The notes below the pieces were generated by a model. The model did no database searches and was not told the DNA's origin. It saw only the letters and a list, made by a program, of their open reading frames with translations. 64,000 bases of DNA from Enterococcus innesii (lineage in GTDB: Bacteria; Bacillota; Bacilli; Lactobacillales; Enterococcaceae): positions 191,001-255,000 of the forward strand of contig JAHHEN010000004.1 in assembly GCA_018982785.1 (NCBI GenBank), written 5' to 3'. Below are positions 51,168 through 60,700 of the stretch, in pieces (within the stretch, counting starts at the first letter, position 1; the number at the start of each line of letters is the position of its first letter). A program made the position numbers and the translations under genes.

Positions 51168-51891
51168 AGAGCATCGCCTTCACTTCTGAACTATAGGCAC
51201 CTGTTTCATCATAGGTAATGAGAGGGGAATCAATTTTAAAGCCATCCGCCTTACCATCCTTGATTCCTTCAATCAATAAAATATTTGCCTCTTTGCCTAC
51301 TTTCGGATAGACGAAGCGGACGCGTTTTGGGGCGATTCGATGGGCACGCATATGGTCCAAAATATCGAGAAAGCGATCCGGTCGATGAACCATCGCAAAC
51401 CGTCCGTTCATTTTTAATGCTTTGCTTGCGGTTTGGATCACTTCATCTAAAGTTGTGGTGATCTCGTGCCGGGCGATCGCTAAATAGGGATTCGGGTTTT
51501 TGATCGCCGTCGGTACATTTTTAAAATAAGGCGGATTGCAGACCAAAAGATCGACGGAATCAGGTTTGATTTTTTGAAAGAGGTCCTTCAAGTCCATAGG
51601 ATAGACCGTCAGCTGATCTTGCAAGTCGTTTAATTCGATACTGCGCTGCGCCATATCCGCTAAGCGTTCCTGTAATTCGACCTGATAAATATGAGCGGTC
51701 GTTTTTTTGCTGATAAATAAACCGACTGCACCATTCCCTGCACAAAGGTCAACGATCACACCTCTTTTTGGCACTCTAGCGTAATTTGCTAATAAGACAG
51801 CATCTAATGAAAAAGAAAAAACTTCGGAACTTTGAATGATCTTGATGTCATCGGCATACAATTGGTCGATGCGTTCGTTCGGTTGCAACAT
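51157..51891 (-). CDS. tRNA1(Val) (adenine-N6)-methyltransferase-like protein (TrmN6/YabB)
   Basis: SAM-dependent N6-adenine methyltransferase, 244 aa. SAM-binding motif VDLCAGNGAVGLFIS and catalytic NPPY (LLVCNPPYFKN) are clear. It belongs to the YabB/TrmN6 family; the target base is inferred from the E. coli homologue. Ends inside the GIY-YIG gene start; the transcript reads both. Confidence 0.87.
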   Translation of the reverse strand: MLQPNERIDQLYADDIKIIQSSEVFSFSLDAVLLANYARVPKRGVIVDLCAGNGAVGLFISKKTTAHIYQVELQERLADMAQRSIELNDLQDQLTVYPMDLKDLFQKIKPDSVDLLVCNPPYFKNVPTAIKNPNPYLAIARHEITTTLDEVIQTASKALKMNGRFAMVHRPDRFLDILDHMRAHRIAPKRVRFVYPKVGKEANILLIEGIKDGKADGFKIDSPLITYDETGAYSSEVKAMLYGC

Positions 51892-51967
51892 GAAGCATAC
51901 TCCTGTTCTAAATTCATTTCAATGTATTATACTACGATTAAGAATAATGGGAAACGCTAAAAAATGC

Positions 51968-51996
51968 TTGTCATTTAAACCGTTTTTTTGCATACT
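51968..51996 (+). promoter_or_regulatory. Sigma-A promoter for plsC
   Basis: TTGTCA 51968-51973, 17-bp spacer, CATACT 51991-51996. Confidence 0.6.
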
Positions 51997-52028
51997 TGAA
52001 TAGGAGAGAAATAGAAAGGAAAATGAGT

Positions 52029-52664
52029 ATGTTTTTTCGCTTTATGCGCGGTGTGGTTCGCGTAGTATTATTTTTGATCAACGGCAATGCTCGTTATCAA
52101 AACAAAGAGGTTTTACCTAAAAATGAAAACTATATTTTAGTGGCTCCTCACCGAACCTGGTGGGATCCATTGTACCTAGCAGTGGCTGCTCGGCCAAAGA
52201 AATTTAGTTTTATGGCGAAAGAAGAGCTGTTCAAAAACCCGATTTTACGGTTCATTTTGATCCATGCCAATGCTTTTCCAGTCAAACGGGACAAACCGGG
52301 ACCGAGTGCGGTAAAGACGCCAGTCAAAATCTTGAAGGAAACCGATCTTAGCTTGATCATGTTTCCAAGTGGTACAAGACATGCAACGGCTTTAAAAGGT
52401 GGCATGGCATTGATCGCAAAAATGGCCAAAGTCAAGATCGTTCCCTCTGTTTATCAAGGACCGCTGACGTTAAAGGATTTATTTAAACGCAAGCGAGTGA
52501 CCGTCCGCTTTGGGGAGCCCATTGACATCAGTGACATCAAAAAGATGGACAAAGAGGGCTTGGCGGAAGTGGAACGGCGCATCCAAGGTGCATTTGACAC
52601 ACTGGATCAAGCGATCGATCCGTCATTTGTTTATCAAATCGATGAGTCCAAAAGAGAAGATTAA
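52029..52664 (+). CDS. plsC: 1-acyl-sn-glycerol-3-phosphate acyltransferase
   Basis: Second acylation step of phosphatidic-acid synthesis, at the membrane. About 211 aa. Acyltransferase block I is APHRTWWDPLYLA (HX4D), block II around NAFPVKRDK, and block III FPSGTRH in place of the usual FPEGTRS. ATG 52029 is 9 nt from AAAGG; ATG 52023 is only 3 nt away. Has its own promoter and terminator. plsY is also in this window, unlinked. Confidence 0.92.
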   Translation: MFFRFMRGVVRVVLFLINGNARYQNKEVLPKNENYILVAPHRTWWDPLYLAVAARPKKFSFMAKEELFKNPILRFILIHANAFPVKRDKPGPSAVKTPVKILKETDLSLIMFPSGTRHATALKGGMALIAKMAKVKIVPSVYQGPLTLKDLFKRKRVTVRFGEPIDISDIKKMDKEGLAEVERRIQGAFDTLDQAIDPSFVYQIDESKRED

Positions 52665-52672
52665 TACGCAAG

Positions 52673-52709
52673 AAAAGCCGCTGATCCTTTTGTGATCAGC
52701 GGCTTTTTT
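52673..52709. terminator. Bidirectional terminator between plsC and mupG
   Basis: A perfect 14-bp stem, AAAAGCCGCTGATC 52673-52686 with GATCAGCGGCTTTT 52694-52707, 7-nt loop, T-runs on both strands. Confidence 0.93.
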
Positions 52710-52717
52710 CTAACGAT

Positions 52718-53808
52718 TTAATCCAACAATTCGAAAGCAAATTTGGTCCATGGTTTCAAATATTCCAACAAAGGCAACTCCTCTTTGGGAATAGCGCCGA
52801 CTTTGTTTTTTCGGGCGTCTTGGTGAGGGGTCAAAACGATCTGCAATTCGTTTTTGTACTGACCAAAGGTATCATTGCCGATAACGATGTCCCCATAAGC
52901 AAACGGTTCTTGGTTTGTATGAGGGAGGTTTTCGATGGGACGGTATTTCACCCGTGATTGTGTGGAACGAGCGACTAACGCATTACTGTCACCGCGACGA
53001 AAATGATTGGTTTCAGCTAAAATCCTCCGTTCGATTTCGCTGGCTTCTGCTTCTACGGAAACGCCAAAGGTCAGTTTGTAGCGATCGATCGCCGCCAGAG
53101 CTTTCAGTTCTGCATCCGACGCATAGGCATTGCCAATAATCACCGTATCGATCAACCCAGAAGCAAAAAGCAGCTTTCCTTGCAGCGCCAATGGTAAATC
53201 GCGACAAGATTCTAAGGTTGGCAGACCATCATTGACTTCCCAAGGACCAATTTTGGCTGATTGACTAGTGATGAAGGCGGCTGTTTTCAACCCATATTTT
53301 TTGAAACGTTGGCTGCAGCTGCGGAAAAAAGCCTCCGTTAAGCCTGTGCCTCGTTGGGGGTAAAAATTGTGGCAGCCATATAAAAAAGGTTCATTGGCTT
53401 GGTAAGAAAGGATATTTTCTAAATAGTTCACATCATTACTCATATTCAATTCAATCGCCAAGCCAAATGGATTAAAGGTCAGCTGGGCTTCTTTATTGCC
53501 ATCAAACCCTTGATCCAAGCGGATACCGTCCGCACCTAATTCTGCAAAGAAGCTAAGATCGTCATAAGAGATCGCCAGATCACTAAAAACAGCTGGCGAA
53601 ATATCTAATATCGTTTCAAAGCCAAGGTTCTTGGCAAAACCGATAATCGAAGAGAATTTTTTTCTGACGGTCTCTTTGCCTTCACTGACTTCTAGCATAC
53701 TCATAAATAAGCGAGAGTAACCAAGAGCAGCAGCTTTTTTAAATAGTCTTGATCCAGTAACGGATCGCTATGGTCGGGGTAAATCGAAAGGCCAATTTCT
53801 CGTTTCAA
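52718..53808 (-). CDS. DUF871 family protein, MupG-like 6-phospho-N-acetylmuramidase (one apparent frameshift)
   Basis: Repaired protein of 363 aa with an N-terminal TIM-barrel (KREIGLSIYPDHSDPL; GADGIRLDQGFDG; GCHNFYPQRGTGL) and a small C-terminal barrel. S. aureus MupG of this family splits phosphorylated MurNAc-GlcNAc taken up by a PTS. The frame breaks at the T6 run 53735-53740 (A6 on the coding strand); a seventh base joins the 35 N-terminal residues to the rest at LFMSMLEV. TTG 53808 is the start, after AGAAGGAAAACCA. Last gene of the anmK operon. Family certain, substrate inferred. Confidence 0.82.
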
Positions 53809-53825
53809 TGGTTTTCCTTCTTTCT

Positions 53826-53908
53826 AAAAAAAGCACGAAGCACCTCTTGGCATTGGAAAAAGCTGCTGAGGAACGCTTCTTCTGTTTGTCTTGGTGGGTA
53901 CTTCGTGC
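53826..53908 (-). terminator. Attenuator-like hairpin between EIIC and mupG
   Basis: GCACGAAGCACC 53833-53844 pairs with GGTG (53893-53896) and CTTCGTGC (53901-53908). On the minus strand the stem is followed by seven T (53832-53826), just before the mupG ribosome binding site. It would lower or regulate mupG expression within the operon. Confidence 0.65.
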
Positions 53909-53924
53909 GACCGTTATTTACACA

Positions 53925-55220
53925 TTATTGTGCGACTGGTTGATTTTCTTTTTCCAATTCGTTTTTGTCATAGATTTTTACGAATGGGTAATAGATCAGG
54001 ATCGATAAAAGAATCAAAAGAACATTCAGCACGATCGCACGCCAATCGCCGCCAGTCGCTAAGAAAGCTCCAATTGGTCCAGGCAATGTCCAAGGAGCAT
54101 TGACCGTAACCGCATTGACTAAACCAGCTGAGGTAGCGACCCATGCAATGACGCCATTGATCAGTGGTGCAATGATGAAAGGTGGGATCAAGATTGGGTT
54201 CAAAACGATCGGCGTACCAAAAATCAGTGGTTCGTTGATGTTGAAAATAGCTGGGATTAAGGCTGTTTTTCCTAGTTTTGAGCCGAATTCCGATTTGGTG
54301 CGAAACGCTAACAAGATAGCCAAACCAATCGTTGAACCCGCCCCACCAATCCAGATGAACCATTGATAAAATGGTTCGGCTGCGATATTGGGAATCATAT
54401 CTCCTGAAGCAAGCGCTGTGGTATTTCCTTCTAACAACTGTAACCATAATGGACGAGCCAGTGACCCAACGATAGAAGCACCATGGATCCCGAATGACCA
54501 GAAGAAGGTCGTCAAGAAGGTGATCAAAAGCACACTTGGCAAGGTATCTGCGGCACTGACTAAAGGATCGACGACTTTTGCAACGATCGTGTGCCAGTCA
54601 AAACCGATATAGTAAGTGATCGCGCCCATTCCTAAAATAATGACTAAAGTAGGGGTCAAGGCTTCGAAAGAGCGAGCGACTGCTGGTGGGACTTGTTCTG
54701 GCATCGTGATTTTAAATTTCGATTTGTCCGTTAATCGATAGATTTCAACAGCAAGGATCGAGGTGATGATCGCCACGAACATTCCAGCACTCCCTAAATT
54801 GGCCATTGGTAAGACAAAGCCGACCGTTCCTGCAGCATCCAAGGCTTCTGCTGGGATATTGACCGGGGTGAAGGTCAGTAAGAAGGCGGTCGTAGCTAGG
54901 ATCCCGCCAGAAAGACCATCAAGCTTATAAGAGCGAGAAAGACTGTATCCAATCCCAAATGCCGCATACAAGCTCATAATGTACATCGTCATTCGATAAG
55001 GCAATAAGATCGTTGTGGCATTGCTAGACAAGAATTGATAGATGCCCCAACTTTGAGGCAGCGGTGGAAAGGCTAAAATCATAAAGAACGAACTGACGAT
55101 GATCAATGGCAAGGTTGAGACGATCCCGTCACGAACCGCCCGCAAGTGACGCTGGCTGCCAAGTTTTTCCATCGGTCCTGCCAAATGGCGCTCGATGAAT
55201 TGAGTGAATTTATCTAACAT
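53925..55220 (-). CDS. PTS EIIC component, lactose/cellobiose family
   Basis: 431-aa polytopic sugar channel of the CelB/LicC type. It starts LDKFTQFIERHLAGPMEKLGSQRHLRAVRDG, typical of the family, and has GTPIVLNPILIPPFIIAPLIN (shown here in part) near the substrate site with NEPLIFG. No EIIA or EIIB is encoded alongside, so it must borrow these from another locus. ATG 55220 follows GGAGGATAAACC, 21 bp after anmK. Substrate is unknown; neighbours suggest a cell-wall amino sugar or disaccharide. Confidence 0.9.
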   Translation of the reverse strand: MLDKFTQFIERHLAGPMEKLGSQRHLRAVRDGIVSTLPLIIVSSFFMILAFPPLPQSWGIYQFLSSNATTILLPYRMTMYIMSLYAAFGIGYSLSRSYKLDGLSGGILATTAFLLTFTPVNIPAEALDAAGTVGFVLPMANLGSAGMFVAIITSILAVEIYRLTDKSKFKITMPEQVPPAVARSFEALTPTLVIILGMGAITYYIGFDWHTIVAKVVDPLVSAADTLPSVLLITFLTTFFWSFGIHGASIVGSLARPLWLQLLEGNTTALASGDMIPNIAAEPFYQWFIWIGGAGSTIGLAILLAFRTKSEFGSKLGKTALIPAIFNINEPLIFGTPIVLNPILIPPFIIAPLINGVIAWVATSAGLVNAVTVNAPWTLPGPIGAFLATGGDWRAIVLNVLLILLSILIYYPFVKIYDKNELEKENQPVAQ

Positions 55221-55241
55221 GGTTTATCCTCCTAAGGTGTT

Positions 55242-56402
55242 TCACATTTTTGCTTCCCATGGATTTGGAATGATTTTTCCTAAAATCACGCCTTGGGCTG
55301 CCCCGGTTGCTGCAGGGGCATTATTGACACGGCTGTGAAGGGTTTCATTTCCTAAGATGGCAAAAGCCACCGCTTCTTTGGCATCGTTCGAACCGCCAAT
55401 GTCATCTTGTGTTACAACGGCTACTGATTCGGGTAAATAGCCTTGGATCAGCTCAATCAGCAGATGATTATGGGCACCGCCGCCCGAGAGAATCACTTCC
55501 ATATCGTTTGTTCCCAACTGAGGAAAAATGAACCGTTGGTAACTGTCAGCGATGGAAAAAGCGGTGAAATCGGTTAAAGTCCTCACCAAGTCTTCAGGTG
55601 CTGCTTCGGGATACTTGGTCAATAACTGCTGCACGAATTGTTTTCCAAAAAGCTCACGCCCGGTGCTTTTCGGCGGTTGCTGGGACAAATAAAAATGAGT
55701 TCTTAATTCCTTTTGCAAGGTGGGTATGATTGCTCCCGCTCGGGCTGTTTCACCAAACGCATCATAAGGCTGACCGAATAGCTGAACCATTAATTCATCG
55801 ATGACCATATTCCCTGGACCTGTATCAAAGGCATACAGCTCGTTTAAGCCGCCACTTTTTGGTAGTACAGTAACATTGCCGATGCCGCCAATATTTTGCA
55901 GCAAACGATTTTTGGTGTCTGATTGATAGAGCAGATAGTCTGTATAAGGAACAAGAGGGGCGCCTTGACCACCAGCAGCCATATCCATCACTCGAAAATC
56001 GGCAACGACTTTCGTTTGTAAGCCATAAGCGATAATCGAAGGTTCGCCAATTTGCAAGGTGCTGTTTTTCGCTGGATCAGCATCGGGGGAGTGCCAGATC
56101 GTTTGTCCGTGGCTGGCAACAAAATCAATGCTTTTTTCTTCAATACCAGCTTTTTGGCAGAGGATTTGACACGCTTTCAAAAATTGATACCCTAATTCAG
56201 TATTTAATTGGCAGATGAGGGGAACATTTGATTCCACCGGATCACAAGCGGTTTTTATTTGTTCCTTCAATTCTTCACCAATGGGCAGAGTAACCATTTC
56301 CATCAGCTGTACAGCAGTTTCGGTGCCGCAGCCATTGATTTTTACTAAAGCAGCGTCGATCCCATCCAAACTGGTTCCTGACATGAGTCCTATTGCAAGC
56401 AT
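55242..56402 (-). CDS. anmK: Anhydro-N-acetylmuramic acid kinase AnmK
   Basis: Hydrolyses and phosphorylates 1,6-anhydro-MurNAc to MurNAc-6-phosphate during peptidoglycan recycling. 386 aa. IGLMSGTSLDGIDAALV at the N-terminus is the family mark, with ASHGQTIWHSP, DTGPGNMVIDELM and SGGGAHN completing the sugar-kinase fold. Start ATG follows AAAGGAGAAACGCT. It leads the anmK-EIIC-mupG operon behind a clear promoter and cre sites. A murQ etherase is not seen in the window. Confidence 0.95.
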   Translation of the reverse strand: MLAIGLMSGTSLDGIDAALVKINGCGTETAVQLMEMVTLPIGEELKEQIKTACDPVESNVPLICQLNTELGYQFLKACQILCQKAGIEEKSIDFVASHGQTIWHSPDADPAKNSTLQIGEPSIIAYGLQTKVVADFRVMDMAAGGQGAPLVPYTDYLLYQSDTKNRLLQNIGGIGNVTVLPKSGGLNELYAFDTGPGNMVIDELMVQLFGQPYDAFGETARAGAIIPTLQKELRTHFYLSQQPPKSTGRELFGKQFVQQLLTKYPEAAPEDLVRTLTDFTAFSIADSYQRFIFPQLGTNDMEVILSGGGAHNHLLIELIQGYLPESVAVVTQDDIGGSNDAKEAVAFAILGNETLHSRVNNAPAATGAAQGVILGKIIPNPWEAKM

Positions 56403-56432
56403 AGCGTTTCTCCTTTCTTTATAAAATAGTGA

Positions 56433-56459
56433 TGAAAGCGATTGTTGAATTCGATTTCA
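56433..56459. promoter_or_regulatory. Two candidate cre (CcpA) sites in the anmK promoter region
   Basis: TGAATTCGATTTCA 56446-56459 matches TGWAANCGNTNWCA at all but one fixed position; TGAAAGCGATTGTT 56433-56446 is a weaker copy. The first lies just downstream of the -10, over the predicted start site, a position expected for catabolite repression. Confidence 0.65.
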
Positions 56460-56464
56460 CACTC

Positions 56465-56493
56465 ATTGTAAATGAAGTGTAATTATATTTCAA
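56465..56493 (-). promoter_or_regulatory. Sigma-A promoter for the anmK operon
   Basis: On the minus strand TTGAAA (56493-56488), 17-bp spacer, TACAAT (56470-56465). Confidence 0.8.
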
Positions 56494-56618
56494 GATATAA
56501 ATTTATAATTGAAAAAACATTTCAACATAATGATGTCAGGTGTTCGCTATTTTTATCAAAAATGGGTGGTAAATGAAATTTCGCTGGAAGAGAGATGTCT
56601 AACTATCAGGGAAAGTGG

Positions 56619-56624
56619 TATAAT
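56619..56624 (+). promoter_or_regulatory. Extended -10 promoter for sbcD
   Basis: TGGTATAAT with the hexamer at 56619-56624, 33 bp before the sbcD start; -35 weak. Confidence 0.55.
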
Positions 56625-56657
56625 GATTGGAAGGATATTTTTTAAGAAGGTGAAGAA

Positions 56658-57779
56658 ATGCGCTTTATACATACAGCTGATTGGCACATCGGAAAAAAAC
56701 TACATGGCTATGATCTGCTGGAAGACCAACGAGCAATCATTGATCAAATCATAGCGCTAGCAAGAACAGAAAAGGTCGCTGCGATCGTCATTGCGGGGGA
56801 CCTTTATGATCGTTCTGTTCCTGCTGTTGATGCAGTCAAATTACTAAATGAAAAAATCGCTGAAATCAATTTAACGAATGAACTGCCATTATTGGCTATC
56901 TCAGGAAACCATGATAGCCCAACGCGGCTAGAAACCGGTAGTCAGTGGTTTCAGCAAACACGTTTTTATCTGTCCACTAGCATCGAACAAAGTTTACAAC
57001 CGGTTGAGTTTGACGATACACAATTCTTTTTACTGCCTTATTTCGAACCGATCGAGGCCCGGATATTTTTTGACGAACCGTTAATGAAAATTTCAGATAG
57101 TGTCCAAAGAGTGATTGAGGAGATGACCAAGCACTTTGATTCGTCAAAAAAACAAGTGTTAGTGACCCATTTTTTTGTGGCGGGCGCTAGCCAAACGGAT
57201 TCTGAAACGAAAATTCAAGTTGGCGGATTGGACAGTGTGCCGACCACCGCTTTTGCACCTTTTGATCGGGTAGTTTTAGGCCATTTACATGCCAATACGG
57301 CTCTGAAACATCCGAAAATCGGCTACAGCGGCTCACCGCTGAAATTTTCTCTTTCTGAACGGACGAACCAAAAAGGGATCTATCTTGTTGATACCGTAAA
57401 AGATACCAATGAATTTATTCCGCTGACACCAAAAAGGGATATCCAGCAGCTGACGGCGTCCTTTGAGGAGTTGATCGATCCGGTTTTTTACCGTGAGCTG
57501 GATCGTGAGGCGTTTTGGCATTTTCTGCTGACGGATCGTGCTGTGATCCCAAATATGATGAATCAGTTGCGAAAAATTTATCCGTTTATTTTATCTGTCG
57601 AACGGTTGAATGGACGGGAACAGACAAAAAAAAGACAATTAACGACACGAGAAACCGATCCACAGACTTTGATCAGTCATTTCTTTCAAGAGATGACAGG
57701 AGATTCATTGCTCGATTCACAAACCAAATGGATCGAACAAGGGTTAAATGAAGCATTTGTCGTGGAAAAGAGGGAATAG
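56658..57779 (+). CDS. sbcD: Exonuclease subunit SbcD
   Basis: Mre11-type nuclease that with SbcC opens DNA hairpins and processes ends. 373 aa. Metallophosphoesterase motifs are HTADWHIGK, GDLYDR, SGNHDS and VLGHLHAN. ATG 56658 follows AAGAAGGTGAAG. The sbcC start is 3 bp past its stop. Confidence 0.96.
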   Translation: MRFIHTADWHIGKKLHGYDLLEDQRAIIDQIIALARTEKVAAIVIAGDLYDRSVPAVDAVKLLNEKIAEINLTNELPLLAISGNHDSPTRLETGSQWFQQTRFYLSTSIEQSLQPVEFDDTQFFLLPYFEPIEARIFFDEPLMKISDSVQRVIEEMTKHFDSSKKQVLVTHFFVAGASQTDSETKIQVGGLDSVPTTAFAPFDRVVLGHLHANTALKHPKIGYSGSPLKFSLSERTNQKGIYLVDTVKDTNEFIPLTPKRDIQQLTASFEELIDPVFYRELDREAFWHFLLTDRAVIPNMMNQLRKIYPFILSVERLNGREQTKKRQLTTRETDPQTLISHFFQEMTGDSLLDSQTKWIEQGLNEAFVVEKRE

Positions 57780-57781
57780 TC

Positions 57782-60700
57782 ATGCAACCAAAGTCTTTAC
57801 AAATGAAAAATTTTGGACCATTCATCGATGAAAAATTGGATTTCAGTCAGCTGCAAGCTGGCGGGTTGTTTTTGATCAGCGGTAAAACTGGTGCAGGAAA
57901 AACGACGATTTTCGATGGAATGACATTTGCCTTATTTGGTGAAACATCGGGGAATCTGCGTTCAGGCAAAGAAATGCGTTCGATGTTTGCTTCACCAACC
58001 GAAGAGACCAGCGTCACGTTTACTTTTGAACATCAGCGTTTTACCTACCAGATCCAACGGAAACCGGAACAAACGCTAGCAAAAAAACGTGGTGACGGGG
58101 TCACCAACCAAACGGCAAAAGTTCAATTGACGATTTTTGACGCAGATGGCAAAGAGAAAAAGCAGATCAGTAAACGGACAGAGGTTGATGCGTTTATCAA
58201 GGATCTGCTGCAACTGGATGCCAAACAGTTTTTTCAAATCATGATGTTGCCGCAAGGAGAATTTCGTAATTTTCTGATTGCTAGCAGTAATGAGAAAGAA
58301 CGCGTTTTGCGAAATCTATTTGGTACGGAAATGTACCAGCAATTTAATGAATGGCTAAAAGAGCAGGTCAAAGCGCAAAGCAGAAAGCTTGAACATCAGC
58401 AACTAGTCGCTTCGCAGATCATGGAGCGTTTTGAATGGGAAGAAGCGCAGGAAGTTTTAACGGTTGCGGAATGTCTGACTTTGTGGGGGCAAGATTTAGA
58501 AAAACAACAGATTCAACTTCAGCAGTTATTGCAGAGAAAAGACCAGACAATGCAAGAAATGAAAGCTGCGCAAGAGGCTTTTTACCGTGCAAAAGAAATC
58601 GAAAATGCGCGGATCGAAAGGCAAGGTCTACAAGAAAAAGCCCGAGAGTTGCATGCTAAAAAAACCGAGATCGCTCAGAAAAAAGCCCAGTTGAACCAGT
58701 TGGTGTGGGCGCTTGAACATCAAGAAATCATGCAGCAAAAAGAAGAACGAGTGAAAGAAGCACAGCAAGCTGCTCAGCAAATCAACGAAACAAAGCAGCA
58801 ACTGCAAGAAATTCAGCAGCAACAAATAAGCTGGCAAGACCAACGATCGTTGATTGACGGCATCAAGAAAAAACAGGAAGCTGCTAGTCAAAAAGTTCAA
58901 CGAATCCAGCAGCAGATCCCGCTAGCACAGCGTACACAAGCCCAGCAAGAAGAAGTGGCGCAGCTTGAAAAAGCCGCACAACAACAGACCGCCGAGTTAA
59001 CGAAAATAAATCAAGCGCAAGCAAGTGCCAAAACGCAAGCACAACATCTTGCAGAAGAAATCGACACCTTGCGAGGGTTTCAAGCAGAAGCGGTGAAATT
59101 GGTAGAAACCCAGGCTCAGGTAGAAAAATGGCAGCAGGCAAAAATGCTGTTTCATGAAGCCGAGCAAAAAGCAGGGGAACAGCAACAAATTCATTCGGAG
59201 TTAGTCCTTGAACAACAGCAATTGACAGCATCCTTGCTGGAGCTGCAAAAAACGCTAAAACAAGAGACCAGTCAAAATGCTCGAATGCAAATTGCTCGGC
59301 TTCGCCTTTTACTGGAAGAAAATGAACCCTGTCCGGTTTGCGGATCCTTGGATCATCCGAATACACAGGAGCACACGACCTATCGCATCGAAGACATCAT
59401 TGCCAGTGAGCAAAGACTTGAGCAAACACAAGAAAAATTGACGAAGATCCAACAGCAAGTATCGGCAAATCAAACGCTGCAGGAGCAAGCCACATTGCGA
59501 ATCAGCGAATGGCAAGCCACCAGTGCTGCTGCGCAGAAGCAAGTGGAATTAGCTTGGACTGCAGTTCAACAGGCATTTGCTGCCTTGCAGCCGATAGAAA
59601 ACCAAGAGACGATTACCGAGGAAACGACGGTAGCGGAACTAAAGAAACGGCAATCGTTTAATCAACAAAAAGCCGCTTCTTATGAAGAAGCGCAGAAGAA
59701 ACATCAGGCAGTAAATGAGCAGCTAGCAACATTCAATGAGTCCTATCAGCAAGTCAGTGAGCAAGTGAAAAAAGCTCAAGAAGCGCGCCAGCTTGCGGAG
59801 GGGAAATTGGCTTCTTTACAGGAACAACTTGCCGGCGCAACGTATGAACAATTACAAGCTGATTTAGGAGAAACCAATGGTTTACTGATGGAATATACGC
59901 AACAAATTGAGGCGGATGCCCGACAAGAAGCGCAGATAAACGAGCAACAAGCGATCCTATCAGAGAAGCTGAAAAATCTGCAGCAATTTTGTGAAGAAAA
60001 GCAAGCGGCTAAAACAAAAGCAGAACAACGACTGACGCAGCGACTTCAAGAAGCTGGTATGACTGAAGAAACGATGCGCGACTTGATTGCCCAAGCCCCT
60101 CAAACAACCGTTCTCTCAGAAGAAATCAAAACCTATGAGCAAGAAACGGCGTTTGTTCAGCAACGGCTAGCATTGTTAGATGCGCAGTTAAAAGAGCAAG
60201 CTACGATAGATTTAAACCAATTGGAAACGGCCTACCTTCAGTTGCAGACTGTGATGGAGGAATTACAGCAAGAAACAGTCCGCAAACAGGAGAAAGTCAA
60301 TGGCAATCAACGGTTGTTTGACGAGTTGCAAGTCATTTATCAGCAAAATGTCGAAGAACTTGCCCAATTAGGCCAACTTCAGCAATTAGCAGAAACCATC
60401 AATGGTGAAAACGTCAAAAAAACCAGTTTGGAACGGTATGTACTACAGCAATTTTTGACGGAGATCTTAGAAGTCGCCAACGAACGCTTGGCCCGTTTGA
60501 CCCGCGGCCGTTATCAATTTGAATTAGCAGATAAAGTCGGGAGCTATCGGAGCTCAACAGGATTAGAGATCGATATCTATGACGATAATGCCGGTCAAGT
60601 CAGAAGAGCTCATACGCTGTCAGGTGGCGAAAGCTTTATTGCAGCCTTAGCGTTGGCGATCTCTTTGGCAGATGTGATCCAGCAACGAGCTGGCGGGATT

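Noticed and set aside
53968-54447. 159-codon minus-strand frame within the EIIC gene
   Set aside because: It is in an alternative frame of a clear EIIC protein, with no ribosome binding site.
58884-59366. 160-codon minus-strand frame inside sbcC
   Set aside because: It is a shadow of the repetitive Gln/Ala-rich coiled-coil codons of sbcC.
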